64,000 nucleotides of DNA from Lewinellaceae bacterium. GTDB taxonomy: Bacteria; Bacteroidota; Bacteroidia; Chitinophagales; Saprospiraceae. Below the pieces are notes generated by a model that did not search any database, had not been told where the DNA came from, and saw only the letters and a program-made list of their open reading frames with translations. Shown piece after piece: positions 40,829-49,831 of the stretch (its first letter is position 1; every line of letters begins with the position of its first letter). Where the stretch lies: assembly GCA_020636375.1 (NCBI GenBank), contig JACJXZ010000008.1:1-64000 (forward strand), given 5' to 3'. The position numbers and the translations under genes are program-made.

Positions 40829-41641
40829 ATGTGGAAAGACAGGATGCAAGGGGGGCAAAACAAATCTCAAAACAAGGTGGATTTCCGCTTGCCGGAAGCT
40901 ATACGGACCGGCCAGCAAAGAATATCCCTTTTGACGACAGCCATACCGGATCAGCCCATCCTTTCCTCAAAAGATACTGTCGGGAAACATACGCCTCTTC
41001 CTGCATTCCTGCCGGAAGGCCAGGGCGATTCATCCCGCTTCCTGGAGCAGGTCGCCCAATGCTGCGAGGGCCTGGAGCCATCTCCGGCAATGCAGCCCGG
41101 CCTGGAGCGGTCCATCCGCCAGTACCGCACCTTGGGGGAGCAGGGCCGGCTGAAACTGGCCGAAACCTTACAACAACTGGGCGAGCTGCTCCGGGAGAAA
41201 GGAGATAAACCAAGCGCGCTGCGCTGTTTCGAGGAGAGCCTGGCCATACTCCGAAAACTGCCCCCCTCTGATCGCGCTGCCCCCCTGGCCGGGGGGCTGA
41301 AACAAGCCGGGGACATCCTCTACGAGATGCAGCGCCTGCCGGAAGCCGCCCGATACTTTGAGGAGGCCCTCCGCATTTCGGAAAAAAATCCTGCACTTTC
41401 ATCGGATTCCGAAAAGCTGGAGGCAGCAGCTATTGCCACCCTCTCCGCTGCCATCCACATAGAACAGGCGGCCGGGGAACAGGAAGGAGATCAGGGACGC
41501 CATGCATCTGAATTCATCGCCCTGTCCGAGAAATATCTGAAGGCTATCAGGGAGGAGGAATACCTGGTAAAAAAGCGGATGGAAGAATTGAAATATGTCA
41601 ACCGCGTGCTGCGGGAGATTGTCGGACTTCGGAGGAACTGA
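40829..41641 (+). CDS. TPR-repeat protein
   Basis: 270 residues, no signal peptide. Two TPR units are clear in the middle (about 115-190): LQQLGELLREKGDKPSALRC and QAGDILYEMQRLPEAARYFE, with more helical pairs after. The C-terminal helix is charged (EEYLVKKRMEELKYVNRVL). Likely a cytoplasmic protein-protein interaction module; partner unknown. The leader contains P element copy 3, so its transcript would begin with, or be preceded by, a stable hairpin. Confidence 0.75.
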   Translation: MWKDRMQGGQNKSQNKVDFRLPEAIRTGQQRISLLTTAIPDQPILSSKDTVGKHTPLPAFLPEGQGDSSRFLEQVAQCCEGLEPSPAMQPGLERSIRQYRTLGEQGRLKLAETLQQLGELLREKGDKPSALRCFEESLAILRKLPPSDRAAPLAGGLKQAGDILYEMQRLPEAARYFEEALRISEKNPALSSDSEKLEAAAIATLSAAIHIEQAAGEQEGDQGRHASEFIALSEKYLKAIREEEYLVKKRMEELKYVNRVLREIVGLRRN

Positions 41642-41713
41642 GGGTGAAGCCGGAAGTGCGAAGTGCGAAGTCGGAATAGGGGGCGATAGAAAACAGCTAT
41701 CCGTTTAATACTG

Positions 41714-41817
41714 GACAAGTTGACCGTTGATTGTTGCCGGTTTGGCCCTGGGGCCGCCGGAACAATTGGGTTCCCTAACAAACAACGAACAACCGACAAC
41801 AAACAACGAACAACCGG
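41714..41817. repeat. GTTGACCGTTGATTG / CAACCGACAACAAAC inverted word repeat
   Basis: TTGACCGTTGATTGTTGCCGG on the left and repeated CAACGAACAACCGACAAC words on the right enclose CCCTGGGGCCGCCGG. It lies between the TPR gene and the convergent CoiA-like gene. Confidence 0.6.
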
Positions 41818-41837
41818 CCATGCAGCCATTCCCCTCC

Positions 41838-42773
41838 CTATACCGCGCTCGCCCAACCCACCGCCTTCGGCAGCGGCAGGTGCCCCCAGCAGCGCACCGC
41901 CCGGGGTTCCTGCGGCACCTCCTCAAAACCCGTTATCGCCTTTTCGTAGATGATCTCGAAGCAGCGGTGGCAGTAGAGGCAGTCCTGCCACAGGCTGGCG
42001 TAGCTTTCGCCCTCCCGGAAGCCGGAGCGCCACTGCCGTTTCTCCAGCGGGCAGCCGGCGACGATGTAGCCGTGGAAGCCTTTGAAATAGCGGTGCCGGG
42101 CCGGCCGCTCGGCCGCCTGCCTGCGCAGCTTGTACTCGATGCGCTGCTGCTTGTCGTTGAACAGCCAGCGCTTGTGTTCCAGGCCATGCACCAACTCCTT
42201 TTCGAACACATCGGCCCGGAACTGCCCGTGTTCTTTGACCAACTGCCGGTAAATCGCCAGCGCATCTATCTCGATGGCCGACAGCCCCTGCTTTTTCAAC
42301 TGCCGGACTTTCTCTATCCCCGAAGGATGCGACACGTTGATCTCTACCAGCAGGCGTTTCCCACCGGCTTCCAGGATGATATCGGGCACCACCCTTCCGA
42401 GGCGCTGCTCCAGGCGCACCCGCTGGAAGCGCAGCAGCTGGGCCTCGAAGATGGGAATTGTTTGCCGGTGCAGGAAGACGGGCGGCGCCGCTATCTGCCG
42501 CACCCGTTGGAAGACCTCCTTGGCTTTCAGGTGCAGGCTGGTTTCCAAAGCATCGGCACAGGCGCTGCCCCGGTAGTGGGCAAAATGATGGGCCTGCCGG
42601 GCACCCTTTCTGGCGACCAGCGGCGCGCCGCAGGCCGGGCAGCAGCAACCGCAGGCCAGCCCCCGGGGCACTTCTTCGATGCTGAGCAGTTCGAGGCCGC
42701 GCAGGCCGAAGGGGATGTGGGCGGGGGCGTTGGTGGTTTGGTGGTTCGGTATGGAGGATTTCGGGCGACTCAT
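41838..42773 (-). CDS. CoiA-like competence/nuclease protein
   Basis: 311 residues from ATG 42773 (a TTG at 42788 would add five). The N-terminal zinc-ribbon is CCCPACGAPLVARKG with HHFAH (about 45-70), typical of CoiA. The PD-(D/E)xK-like nuclease core is VVPDIILEAGGKRLLVEINV (about 133-152). A C-terminal CLYCHRCFEIIYEK adds a second Cys cluster. Relatives assist transformation or recombination in naturally competent bacteria; no other competence gene is in the window. Convergent with the TPR protein. Confidence 0.78.
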   Translation of the reverse strand: MSRPKSSIPNHQTTNAPAHIPFGLRGLELLSIEEVPRGLACGCCCPACGAPLVARKGARQAHHFAHYRGSACADALETSLHLKAKEVFQRVRQIAAPPVFLHRQTIPIFEAQLLRFQRVRLEQRLGRVVPDIILEAGGKRLLVEINVSHPSGIEKVRQLKKQGLSAIEIDALAIYRQLVKEHGQFRADVFEKELVHGLEHKRWLFNDKQQRIEYKLRRQAAERPARHRYFKGFHGYIVAGCPLEKRQWRSGFREGESYASLWQDCLYCHRCFEIIYEKAITGFEEVPQEPRAVRCWGHLPLPKAVGWASAV

Positions 42774-43094
42774 AAGGAGTGGGAGCAAATTGTTCTAACA
42801 ATCCTTTTTATCCGGGAAAAGATTTTCAGAAAGCATTGAAAACGCTTCCTCCCTCAGAAGTTTATCGGCAAGCCATTCTGTGCGCACTACAATAAAGTTA
42901 AAAAATATTTTGTTTGAAACAAAATTTTTTTATAATCTTCAGTTTAGTTGCGCTGCAAGGATCAGGTAAGCCTTAAAAAATAAATTGTCGGTTCCGACAA
43001 CTTATTTTTTGATCACGACAAGGCAAAATTATCCAATATGCCGCCGCTTTGTTATCTTAAAGCCTCCTATTCGACAACAAAAACCCGACGACAC
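42774..43094. other. AT-rich divergent gap with two hairpins
   Basis: Between divergent coiA-like and oxidoreductase genes. ATTTTGTTT-G-AAACAAAAT (42907-42925) with T-runs on both strands could be a bidirectional terminator or an AT-rich promoter region. A second hairpin is at 42975-43010. No gene. Confidence 0.5.
42975..43010. repeat. 17-bp hairpin sharing ends with element R
   Basis: AAAAAATAAATTGTCGG pairs with CCGACAACTTATTTTTT with one A/G difference and a 2-base loop. The flanks CCTTAAAAAATAA and TTATTTTTT-(GA)-TCAC match those of the R element (5711-5838), although the inner sequence is unrelated. Confidence 0.6.
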
Positions 43095-44183
43095 ATGGCC
43101 ACGCCGACGACCACCCGCCGCCAGTTCATCCACACCCTTTCCCTGGGCGCCGGCGCCCTGATGCTGCCCAACATCCTGTGCCGCCCGCAAAAGGACAGGC
43201 TGGGCATTGCCCTGGTGGGGCTGGGCTACTACAGCACCGACCTGCTGGCGCCGGCCCTGCGGCAAACCCGGCACTGCTACCTGGCGGGCATCGTGACCGG
43301 CTCCCCCGGGAAGATCCCCGTCTGGCAAAAGGAATACGGCATTCCCGACAGGAACGTCTACGACTACGAAAACTTCGACCGGATCGCCGACAACCCGGAG
43401 ATTGACATCGTCTACGTCGTGCTGCCCACCTCCATGCATTCGGAATACTGCGTTCGCGCCGCCAATGCCGGCAAACACGTCTTCTGCGAAAAGCCCATGG
43501 CCCGCACGGTGGCGGAATGCGAGGCCGCCATCCGCGCCTGCCGCTACAACAGGGTATCCCTCGCCGTCGGCTACCGCATGCAGCACGAACCCAACACGCA
43601 GGAACTGATCCGCATCGGGCGGGAACAGGTATTCGGCAGGCCCACCCTCGTGAAGGCCTCCGCCGGCTACTACGACGGCCGCTCCGACCACTGGAAACAA
43701 AAGAAAGCGATGGGCGGGGGCGCGATGTACGACATGGGCGTCTACCCCCTGAATGCCGCCCGCTACTGCACCGGCGAAGAACCCATTGCCGTCACCGCCC
43801 GCCACTCCACCAAACGGCCGGAAATCTACACCGAGGTCGACGAGACCACCCACTTTGAGCTGGAGTTCCCCGGCGGTGCCCGCGCTGAGTGCGCCACCAG
43901 CCTGGGCATGAGCATGAACGACCTGCGTGTCGATTACGAAAACGGCTGGGCGGAGTTGTCCCCTTTCCAATCCTACAGCGGCATCCGGGGCGAAGCCAGC
44001 GACGGCCGCCGCTTTGATGCCCGCATCCCCAACCAGCAGGCCAGACAGATGGACGATGACGCGCTGGCCATTATGGAGGGCCGGCCCATGCTGGTGCCGG
44101 GAGAGGAGGGGCTGAGAGACATTCGCGTGGTGGAAGCGGTGTATGAGGCGGCGAGGACGGATACAAGGGTGGAGATTCGTTGA
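43095..44183 (+). CDS. Tat-exported Gfo/Idh/MocA oxidoreductase
   Basis: 362 residues from ATG 43095; an upstream in-frame start at 43038 would push the signal inward. The twin-arginine motif TRRQFIHTL (Arg8-Arg9) and hydrophobic segment direct a folded, cofactor-loaded protein out of the cytoplasm. The Rossmann motif is GIALVGLGYYS, the catalytic EKP is FCEKPMART, and MGGGAMYDMGVYPLNAARY matches the glucose-fructose oxidoreductase branch. It probably holds tightly bound NADP and acts on a sugar or polyol; substrate not deducible. It ends 17 bp from the convergent lipoprotein gene. Confidence 0.85.
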   Translation: MATPTTTRRQFIHTLSLGAGALMLPNILCRPQKDRLGIALVGLGYYSTDLLAPALRQTRHCYLAGIVTGSPGKIPVWQKEYGIPDRNVYDYENFDRIADNPEIDIVYVVLPTSMHSEYCVRAANAGKHVFCEKPMARTVAECEAAIRACRYNRVSLAVGYRMQHEPNTQELIRIGREQVFGRPTLVKASAGYYDGRSDHWKQKKAMGGGAMYDMGVYPLNAARYCTGEEPIAVTARHSTKRPEIYTEVDETTHFELEFPGGARAECATSLGMSMNDLRVDYENGWAELSPFQSYSGIRGEASDGRRFDARIPNQQARQMDDDALAIMEGRPMLVPGEEGLRDIRVVEAVYEAARTDTRVEIR

Positions 44184-44200
44184 TGGAGAGCTATGCACTG

Positions 44201-45427
44201 TCAACGTGCAACACTATAACCATCCTCCCCCAACACCCCCCCCAGTCCCTCCAAATCCTCCACCCCATACTGCCCGGCCACTACACTATCCAGGTGATAA
44301 AAAACCAGCTCCAGCGTATCCGGCCAGGGCAGTTCCCGGAGGCGTCCGGCAGCGGCCATCAGTTGCTCCGGCGTTACGCCCTCCAGGCGGATGCGGTCGC
44401 CGGGGTACAGGTAGTGCCCCTCCAGGAAAGTGCCCTCCAGGACGTTATAGCGCCCCGGAGCAATGGGTTCGTATTTGGGATTATTGGCCAGGCGCTGCTC
44501 CGGCAGGTTATTGATGAGCTTGATCATTTCCCCGTCGCGGAAGAGGACGCCCCATCGGAAAAGGGGAAGCGCCAGCCCCAGGGGCAGCGGATAGCGTTTG
44601 TATCCTTCCAGGTAAGGTTCCGCCGCTTCCAGGTTGAGGATGGAGTTGGGCTCTTCCCAACGCTGGAGCTGGCCCATGTTGTAGAACATCAGGATGCCAC
44701 GGTCCACCGGGGGGACGCCGGTGCGGGCGGGATATCGCGCCTGGTGCAGGCGGATGGTGGCGGAAAGGATGATGCCCCGCTTGCTCAATCTTTCCCGGAG
44801 GCTGCTGAGCAGTTCGAAGTACTTATCCCGGGTACTGCCCGTCCAGTCGCAATCCAGTTGCACCTCCCGGATGCGGAGGCTGCTGTCCTGCGCAGCCAGG
44901 CTGAAGATTTTATTGAAAACCTTGCCGGCCAGTTCGGGCACCTGGCCCGGCGTCAGGCGCTCCAGTGTGCGGTTGGTGATGAAAACGGCAGGCGCCAGGT
45001 CCAGCCCGGCATACGTTTCCGGGACCAGTTCCACCGGCGCCAGCGGCACCGGCCCGTTCAGGTCCGGATCCCAGTCGACATCGAAGAACTTGACGTACAG
45101 GCGCCGCACGCCAAGCTGCTCCGCCAGTTCCTGCTCCTGACCGCTCAGTTCCAGGCGGGTCTGCCAGTGGTAAAAGGCAGGGCGAACGACCCGCTCCGCC
45201 GGCTGCCGGCAGGAGAACAGGGTGAGGAGGAGGAGGGTGAGCGGAGGACGGCAGACGGGGGACGGGGGACGGCGGACGGCTGGAAGCAGGTGGCGGACGG
45301 CGTCACCAATATACACTGACCTCGCTGTTTTTTGTAAAGCCAAAGCCAAGCATGCGCCGGTATAACAATATAACAATATAGCCAAAGCCAAGCATGCGCC
45401 AGTATAACAATATAACAATATAGCCAT
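44201..45427 (-). CDS. Predicted lipoprotein, DUF3142-like; 5' end overrun by tandem repeat
   Basis: The conserved part begins at a lipobox (LTLLLLTLFSC) followed by VRPAFYHWQTRLELS and VRRLYVKFFDVDWD. RIREVQLDCDWTGSTRDKYF and IILSATIRLHQ resemble the DUF3142 barrel-like family (moderate confidence). No ATG is near the lipobox. ATG 45427 (used here) makes the first 30 residues from two copies of a 42-bp tandem repeat, AILLYCYTGACLAL twice; a GTG at 45316 gives a shorter leader of about 26 residues and may be the real start. The last part before the lipobox is GTCCGCCG-type simple sequence. Convergent with the oxidoreductase gene. Confidence 0.65.
   Translation of the reverse strand: MAILLYCYTGACLALAILLYCYTGACLALALQKTARSVYIGDAVRHLLPAVRRPPSPVCRPPLTLLLLTLFSCRQPAERVVRPAFYHWQTRLELSGQEQELAEQLGVRRLYVKFFDVDWDPDLNGPVPLAPVELVPETYAGLDLAPAVFITNRTLERLTPGQVPELAGKVFNKIFSLAAQDSSLRIREVQLDCDWTGSTRDKYFELLSSLRERLSKRGIILSATIRLHQARYPARTGVPPVDRGILMFYNMGQLQRWEEPNSILNLEAAEPYLEGYKRYPLPLGLALPLFRWGVLFRDGEMIKLINNLPEQRLANNPKYEPIAPGRYNVLEGTFLEGHYLYPGDRIRLEGVTPEQLMAAAGRLRELPWPDTLELVFYHLDSVVAGQYGVEDLEGLGGVLGEDGYSVAR
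45339..45422. repeat. 42-bp tandem repeat, two units
   Basis: Units 45339-45380 and 45381-45422 begin GCCAAAGCCAAGCATGCGCC and differ at one base. Because 42 is a multiple of three, they add a repeated hydrophobic peptide to the lipoprotein frame on the minus strand. Confidence 0.9.
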
Positions 45428-45447
45428 ATTTCACGATATATCTCCCT

Positions 45448-45662
45448 GCGAATGCACAAATGCACAAATGAGGCTGCTCCGGAAAGTCCGGTAAATGAGT
45501 GGATGACTGAGGGACTGAATGAGTGAATAAACATAAAATATGTATTGTTTTTAAAATCAAACCTTATTGCATAGTTGATTCTATTCACTCATTCGCTAAA
45601 TCACTCCTTCACTCCTTTTCCGGGGTTTCCGGAGTGCCCTCACAAATACACAAATACACGCT
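45448..45662. repeat. Nested simple-sequence palindrome (GAATGAGT/ATTCACTC and others)
   Basis: Words AATGCACAAATGCACAAATG, CCGGAAAGTCCGG and GACTGAATGAGTGAATA are followed after an AT-rich centre by ATTCACTCATTCGC, TCACTCCTTCACTCC, TTTCCGGAG and CACAAATACACAAATACACG. Part of this is reverse-complementary and part directly repeated. No gene. It fills the gap upstream of the lipoprotein gene. Confidence 0.6.
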
Positions 45663-45671
45663 CTCCCTCCC

Positions 45672-46643
45672 CTAAATCAAACCCTCCCGGATCAGGTCAT
45701 GCAGATGCACAAAGCCGAGGTACCGCCCCTCCTTGTCGGTGACGATCAGCTGGGTGATGCTGTTCCGGCGCATCATCTGCAGGGCTTTGACGGCCATTTC
45801 CTCATCGCTGATGACCCTGGGCGCCGGGCTCATGATGTCCCGGGCGCAGAGGGTATTGATGTCGAGGCCGCGTTCGAGCATGCGGCGCAGGTCGCCGTCG
45901 GTAATGATGCCGCGCAGCCGCCCTTCGCCGTCCAGCACGGCAGTGGCCCCCAGGCGCTTGGAGGTCATCTCCAGGATGGTTCGCTGGATGGTTTCGTCAA
46001 GTTGGACAGCCGGCTTCTCGTTCTGGGGATACAGGTCATATACCCGCAGGTACAGCTGTTTGCCGAGGGCGCCGCCGGGGTGGAACTGGGCGAAGTCCTT
46101 AGGGGTAAAGCCCCGCAGGGCCAGCAGGGCAGTGGCCAGTGCGTCGCCCATAGCCGCCTGGGCGATGGTGCTGGCCGTCGGCGCCAGGTTGTTGGGGTCG
46201 GCTTCCTGCGGGACGGGAGTATGCAGCACGTAGCGGGCCTGCTGGCCCAGGTAGGACCCCAACTGGCTGACCATGCCGATAATGGGGCTGCCCAGGTTCT
46301 TCAGGAAGGGGACCAGCACCTTGATCTCCGGCGTTTCCCCGCTCTTGGAAATGCAGAGGACGAAGTCGTGGCCCTGGATCATGCCCAGGTCGCCGTGGAT
46401 AGCATCCGCCGCATGCATAAACAAGGAGGGGGTGCCGGTGGAATTCAGCGTCGCAACGATCTTTTGCCCAACCAGCGCGCTCTTGCCCACTCCCGTCACC
46501 ACCAGCCGCCCGCTGCATTCGTAAATGGCTTGAACACAATCGACAAATGAAGCGTTTATACTTGGTTTGAGGGCTTTGAGGGTCTGTGCCTCGATCTCTA
46601 TGGTCCGCAGGGCTGTTTTTGTGATTAATGCTTCAGAAATCAC
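45672..46643 (-). CDS. kdsD: D-arabinose-5-phosphate isomerase (KdsD/KpsF)
   Basis: 323 residues from GTG 46643 (MISEALITKTALRTIEIEAQ), chosen because it matches the usual family length; a TTG at 46685 gives 337. SIS domain: RLVVTGVGKSALVGQKI, HAADAIHGDLGM, CISKSGETPEI (about residues 40-170). Two CBS domains follow (about 195-320: TSKRLGATAVLDGEGRLRG and MMRRNSITQLIVTDKEGRYL). Interconverts ribulose-5-P and arabinose-5-P, the first step to Kdo for LPS. No other Kdo gene is adjacent. Divergent from recQ. Confidence 0.9.
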   Translation of the reverse strand: MISEALITKTALRTIEIEAQTLKALKPSINASFVDCVQAIYECSGRLVVTGVGKSALVGQKIVATLNSTGTPSLFMHAADAIHGDLGMIQGHDFVLCISKSGETPEIKVLVPFLKNLGSPIIGMVSQLGSYLGQQARYVLHTPVPQEADPNNLAPTASTIAQAAMGDALATALLALRGFTPKDFAQFHPGGALGKQLYLRVYDLYPQNEKPAVQLDETIQRTILEMTSKRLGATAVLDGEGRLRGIITDGDLRRMLERGLDINTLCARDIMSPAPRVISDEEMAVKALQMMRRNSITQLIVTDKEGRYLGFVHLHDLIREGLI

Positions 46644-47085
46644 TTCAAATTTTGTATTTTTGGAAGCTTTTTGAAAAAGCAGCAAAGATGTGGATAAATA
46701 ATTTGCTTTTTAGGGCGATGTAACCAAGGATTTTGATTAATTTAACTCTGTTTGTAAGTGGTGCTCCTGCCCAGCCGTTTTAAAGGCCCCGGAGGACGCA
46801 TTGAAAATCCCAAATGCTTTATCCCCCCTCTGAGCCAAGTAACCTTTAAAACTTCACCATCCGTAGCTGCTGTGAAGTGAAAAAGCCTGGTAGGCTGCCG
46901 TTGTGCCGGCTGATGAACGAGCCGGAACATCGGGAATCAATCCGTGAATTGGCAACTACCAGGGCGCAAAAATAAGTTGTTCTCCGGCAAATTCCATGTT
47001 CCCGGATCGGTAAAACCAATACGGATTTTGCTTCCGGCGGCCATCGCCAGAGAAAAGAACAGTCAAAAATCAGAACTTGCGAGCC
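46644..47085. other. Divergent gap kdsD-recQ with R-like element
   Basis: 442 bp. The R-like element occupies 46841-46950. The rest has no clear gene or promoter match. Confidence 0.6.
46841..46950. repeat. Element R, diverged copy 2
   Basis: CTTTAAAACTTCACCATCCGT, TGTGAAGTGAA, AGCC, GTAGG and GGCTGATGAACGAG occur in the same order and spacing as in 5711-5795. The local hairpin CTTCAC (46852) / GTGAAG (46872) is kept; the distal arm is not. It is about 135 bp before recQ. Confidence 0.6.
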
Positions 47086-49287
47086 ATGACAGTGACGAAA
47101 GAAAGCCTGCACAACGCACTACAAAAGTACTTTGGGTTCGACAATTTCAAAGGAAAGCAGGAGGCCATCATTAAAAGCGTCCTTAACGGAAAGGATACTT
47201 TCGTGATCATGCCCACCGGCGGCGGCAAATCCCTTTGTTATCAGCTGCCTGCGTTGATGCTGAACGGTACGGCGCTCATCATTTCGCCCCTCATCGCCCT
47301 GATGAAGAACCAGGTCGACTCCATCCGGGGTTACAGCCAGAATGACGAAGTGGCCCACTTCCTGAACTCATCTCTGACCAAAGCCCAGATGAAGCTGGTC
47401 AAGCAGGATATTTCCGACAGCAAGACCAAGCTGCTTTTCATCGCCCCCGAGACGCTTACCAAGGACGAGAATATCGAGTTCTTCAAACAGGTCGACATCT
47501 CCTTCGTCGCCGTCGACGAAGCCCACTGCATCTCGGAATGGGGGCACGACTTCCGCCCGGAATACCGCCGCATCCGCGCCATGCTCGACGCCATCGGCGA
47601 AGACATCCCGGTGGTGGCCCTTACCGCTACCGCCACGCCCAAGGTGCAGTCCGACATCGTCAAAAACCTGGGCATGGAGGGGCACAATACCTTCATCTCT
47701 TCCTTCAACCGCGAAAATCTCTACTACGAGGTGCGCCCCAAAGGCAAAAAGGAACAGACCATCAAGCAGATCATCCAGGTCATCAAAGACATGCCGGGGC
47801 AGTCGGGCATCATCTACGTACAGAGCCGCAAATCGGCCGAAGAGATCGCCAAAGCCCTCTCCGTCAACGATATCAAAGCCGCGCCCTACCACGCCGGCCT
47901 GGACGCCAAAACGCGCAGCAACACCCAGGACAACTTCCTCATGGAGGATGTGGACGTCATCGTCGCTACCATCGCCTTCGGCATGGGGATCGACAAGCCG
48001 GACGTGCGCTTCGTCATCCACTACGACATCCCCAAGAGCATCGAGAATTACTACCAGGAGACCGGCCGCGCCGGCAGAGATGGCCTGGAAGGGCGCTGCA
48101 TCGCCTTCTACGCCTATAAAGACATCCTGAAACTGGAAAAATTCCTGCGCGACAAGCCGGTCGCCGAGCGCGAGATGAGCGCCCAACTGATGCAGGAAGT
48201 GATGGCCTACGCCGAGGCAACCTCCTGCCGCCGCCGTTTCCTGCTTCACTATTTCGGCGAGCAATTCGACGAGGAGAACTGCAGCAAGATGTGCGACAAC
48301 TGCCGCCATCCCAAGGAAAAGGTCGAAGTGAAAAACGAAATGGCTATCGCCCTCAAAGCCGTCCTGCAACTGGATGAAAATTACGGGATCAAGCCACTCA
48401 TCAACTTCGTCCGCGGCAAAGACTCCAAAGAGGTCAAAGACTTCGGCTTCAACCAGAAAGAATTCTTCGGCGCCGGAAAAGAAAAAGATTCTACCTTCTG
48501 GAGCTCCGTCTTCCGGCAGGCCGTCCTCAACGGCCTGGTCCGAAAAGATGTCGAAAGCTACGGCCTGCTGAAAATGAACGACAAGGGGCGGGCATTCCTG
48601 GAGCACCCTCACTCTTTCAAGATCCCCATCGACCACAATTACGAAAAGGAGGCCGTGGAGATCGAAGAATCCGCCAAAGGCGGCGCCGCCGTGCTGGACG
48701 AGGCCCTGATGAAAATGCTCAGAGACCTGCGCCGCCGGGAGGCCAAAAAACACAACGTGCCGCCCTTCGTCATCTTCCAGGACCCCTCCCTGGAGGACAT
48801 GGCCACCCAATATCCCATCAGCATGGAGGACATGGCCAACATCAGCGGGGTGAGCAAGGGCAAGGCCATGCGCTACGGGCGCCCCTTCATCCAGATGATC
48901 AAGGAATACGTTGAAGAGAACGATATCGAGCGCCCCAGCGACCTGGTCGTCAAGCAGGTGGCCAACAAGTCAAAAGTCAAGATCAACATCATCCAGGGCA
49001 TCGACCGCAAAGTGCCCCTGGAAGACCTGGCGGAGACCAACCAGCTCAGCATGGAAGAACTGATGGACGAACTCTACTCCATCGTCACCTCCGGCACCAA
49101 AGTCAATATCGACTACTACATCGATGAAAATGTCGATGAGTACTCCCGGGAGGATATCGTCGACTACTTCATGGGGGCAGCCACTGACTCTTTGGATGAT
49201 GCGTACCGGGAGCTGAAAGACGATGATATTACGATGGAGGAGATACAACTTGTACGGATAAAATTCCTGTCGGATATGGCGAATTAA
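47086..49287 (+). CDS. recQ: ATP-dependent DNA helicase RecQ
   Basis: 733 residues from ATG 47086. 3'-5' DNA helicase acting in recombination and repair. Walker A MPTGGGKS (42-49), DEAH box VDEAHCISEWGHDFRPEY, motif III ALTATAT, motif VI YYQETGRAGRDG. The RQC zinc site is CRRRFLLHYFGEQF then CSKMCDNC. A C-terminal HRDC-like region (LRRREAKKHNVPPFVIFQ, ISMEDMANISGVSKGKAM) and a further ~100-residue tail follow, longer than E. coli RecQ (about 610) and usual for Bacteroidota. aroQ starts two bases after its stop, so they are co-transcribed. Confidence 0.95.
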   Translation: MTVTKESLHNALQKYFGFDNFKGKQEAIIKSVLNGKDTFVIMPTGGGKSLCYQLPALMLNGTALIISPLIALMKNQVDSIRGYSQNDEVAHFLNSSLTKAQMKLVKQDISDSKTKLLFIAPETLTKDENIEFFKQVDISFVAVDEAHCISEWGHDFRPEYRRIRAMLDAIGEDIPVVALTATATPKVQSDIVKNLGMEGHNTFISSFNRENLYYEVRPKGKKEQTIKQIIQVIKDMPGQSGIIYVQSRKSAEEIAKALSVNDIKAAPYHAGLDAKTRSNTQDNFLMEDVDVIVATIAFGMGIDKPDVRFVIHYDIPKSIENYYQETGRAGRDGLEGRCIAFYAYKDILKLEKFLRDKPVAEREMSAQLMQEVMAYAEATSCRRRFLLHYFGEQFDEENCSKMCDNCRHPKEKVEVKNEMAIALKAVLQLDENYGIKPLINFVRGKDSKEVKDFGFNQKEFFGAGKEKDSTFWSSVFRQAVLNGLVRKDVESYGLLKMNDKGRAFLEHPHSFKIPIDHNYEKEAVEIEESAKGGAAVLDEALMKMLRDLRRREAKKHNVPPFVIFQDPSLEDMATQYPISMEDMANISGVSKGKAMRYGRPFIQMIKEYVEENDIERPSDLVVKQVANKSKVKINIIQGIDRKVPLEDLAETNQLSMEELMDELYSIVTSGTKVNIDYYIDENVDEYSREDIVDYFMGAATDSLDDAYRELKDDDITMEEIQLVRIKFLSDMAN

Positions 49288-49289
49288 GC

Positions 49290-49706
49290 ATGAAAATCAT
49301 CATCATCAACGGCCCCAACCTCAACCTGCTGGGCAAGCGCGAGCCCGACATCTACGGCCGGCAAAACTTCGAGGGCTATTTCCTGCAGCTGCAGGAGCAC
49401 TTCCCGGATATTGAGTTGCAGTATTTCCAGAGCAACCACGAAGGAGCGATCATCGACAAGCTGCAGGAAGTGGGATTCTCCCACGACGGCATCGTGCTGA
49501 ACGGAGGCGCTTTTACCCATACCTCCCTCGCCATTGCCGACGCTATTGCCGCCATCGAAACGCCCGTCGTCGAAGTGCACATCTCCAATGTATACGCCCG
49601 GGAAGCTTTCCGCCACCATTCCTGGTTTTCCGCCAACTGCCGGGGGCTGATCGTCGGGCTGGGGCTGAAAGGGTATGAACTGGCCATTCGTTCTTTTGTG
49701 AAGTGA
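49290..49706 (+). CDS. aroQ: 3-dehydroquinate dehydratase, type II
   Basis: 138 residues, usual length. Converts 3-dehydroquinate to 3-dehydroshikimate in the shikimate pathway, as a dodecamer in the cytoplasm. NGPNLNLLGKREPDIYG carries the catalytic Tyr22 and Arg17; GGAFTHTSLAIADA, VEVHISN (catalytic His) and REAFRHHSWF follow. Starts two bases after recQ, probably translationally coupled; no other aro gene nearby. Confidence 0.95.
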   Translation: MKIIIINGPNLNLLGKREPDIYGRQNFEGYFLQLQEHFPDIELQYFQSNHEGAIIDKLQEVGFSHDGIVLNGGAFTHTSLAIADAIAAIETPVVEVHISNVYAREAFRHHSWFSANCRGLIVGLGLKGYELAIRSFVK

Positions 49707-49831
49707 GGTTGCTCCTCCCTGCGGTTCGGCTTAGGAAAAATGGCATTAGCCTGGAGCTGAGGCTCTGTAAATAAAAAAGATTTTCATTCGATTTGCTATC
49801 TTCATACCCTGTTAACCAAAACCGATAACAT

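Noticed and set aside
45339..45422. Tandem 42-bp repeat as a CRISPR or iteron origin
   Set aside because: Only two contiguous units without spacers, no replication initiator gene, and the repeat is in frame with a coding sequence.
47368..48810. Long minus-strand open frame over recQ
   Set aside because: RecQ is unambiguous on the plus strand. The antisense frame has only compositional bias.
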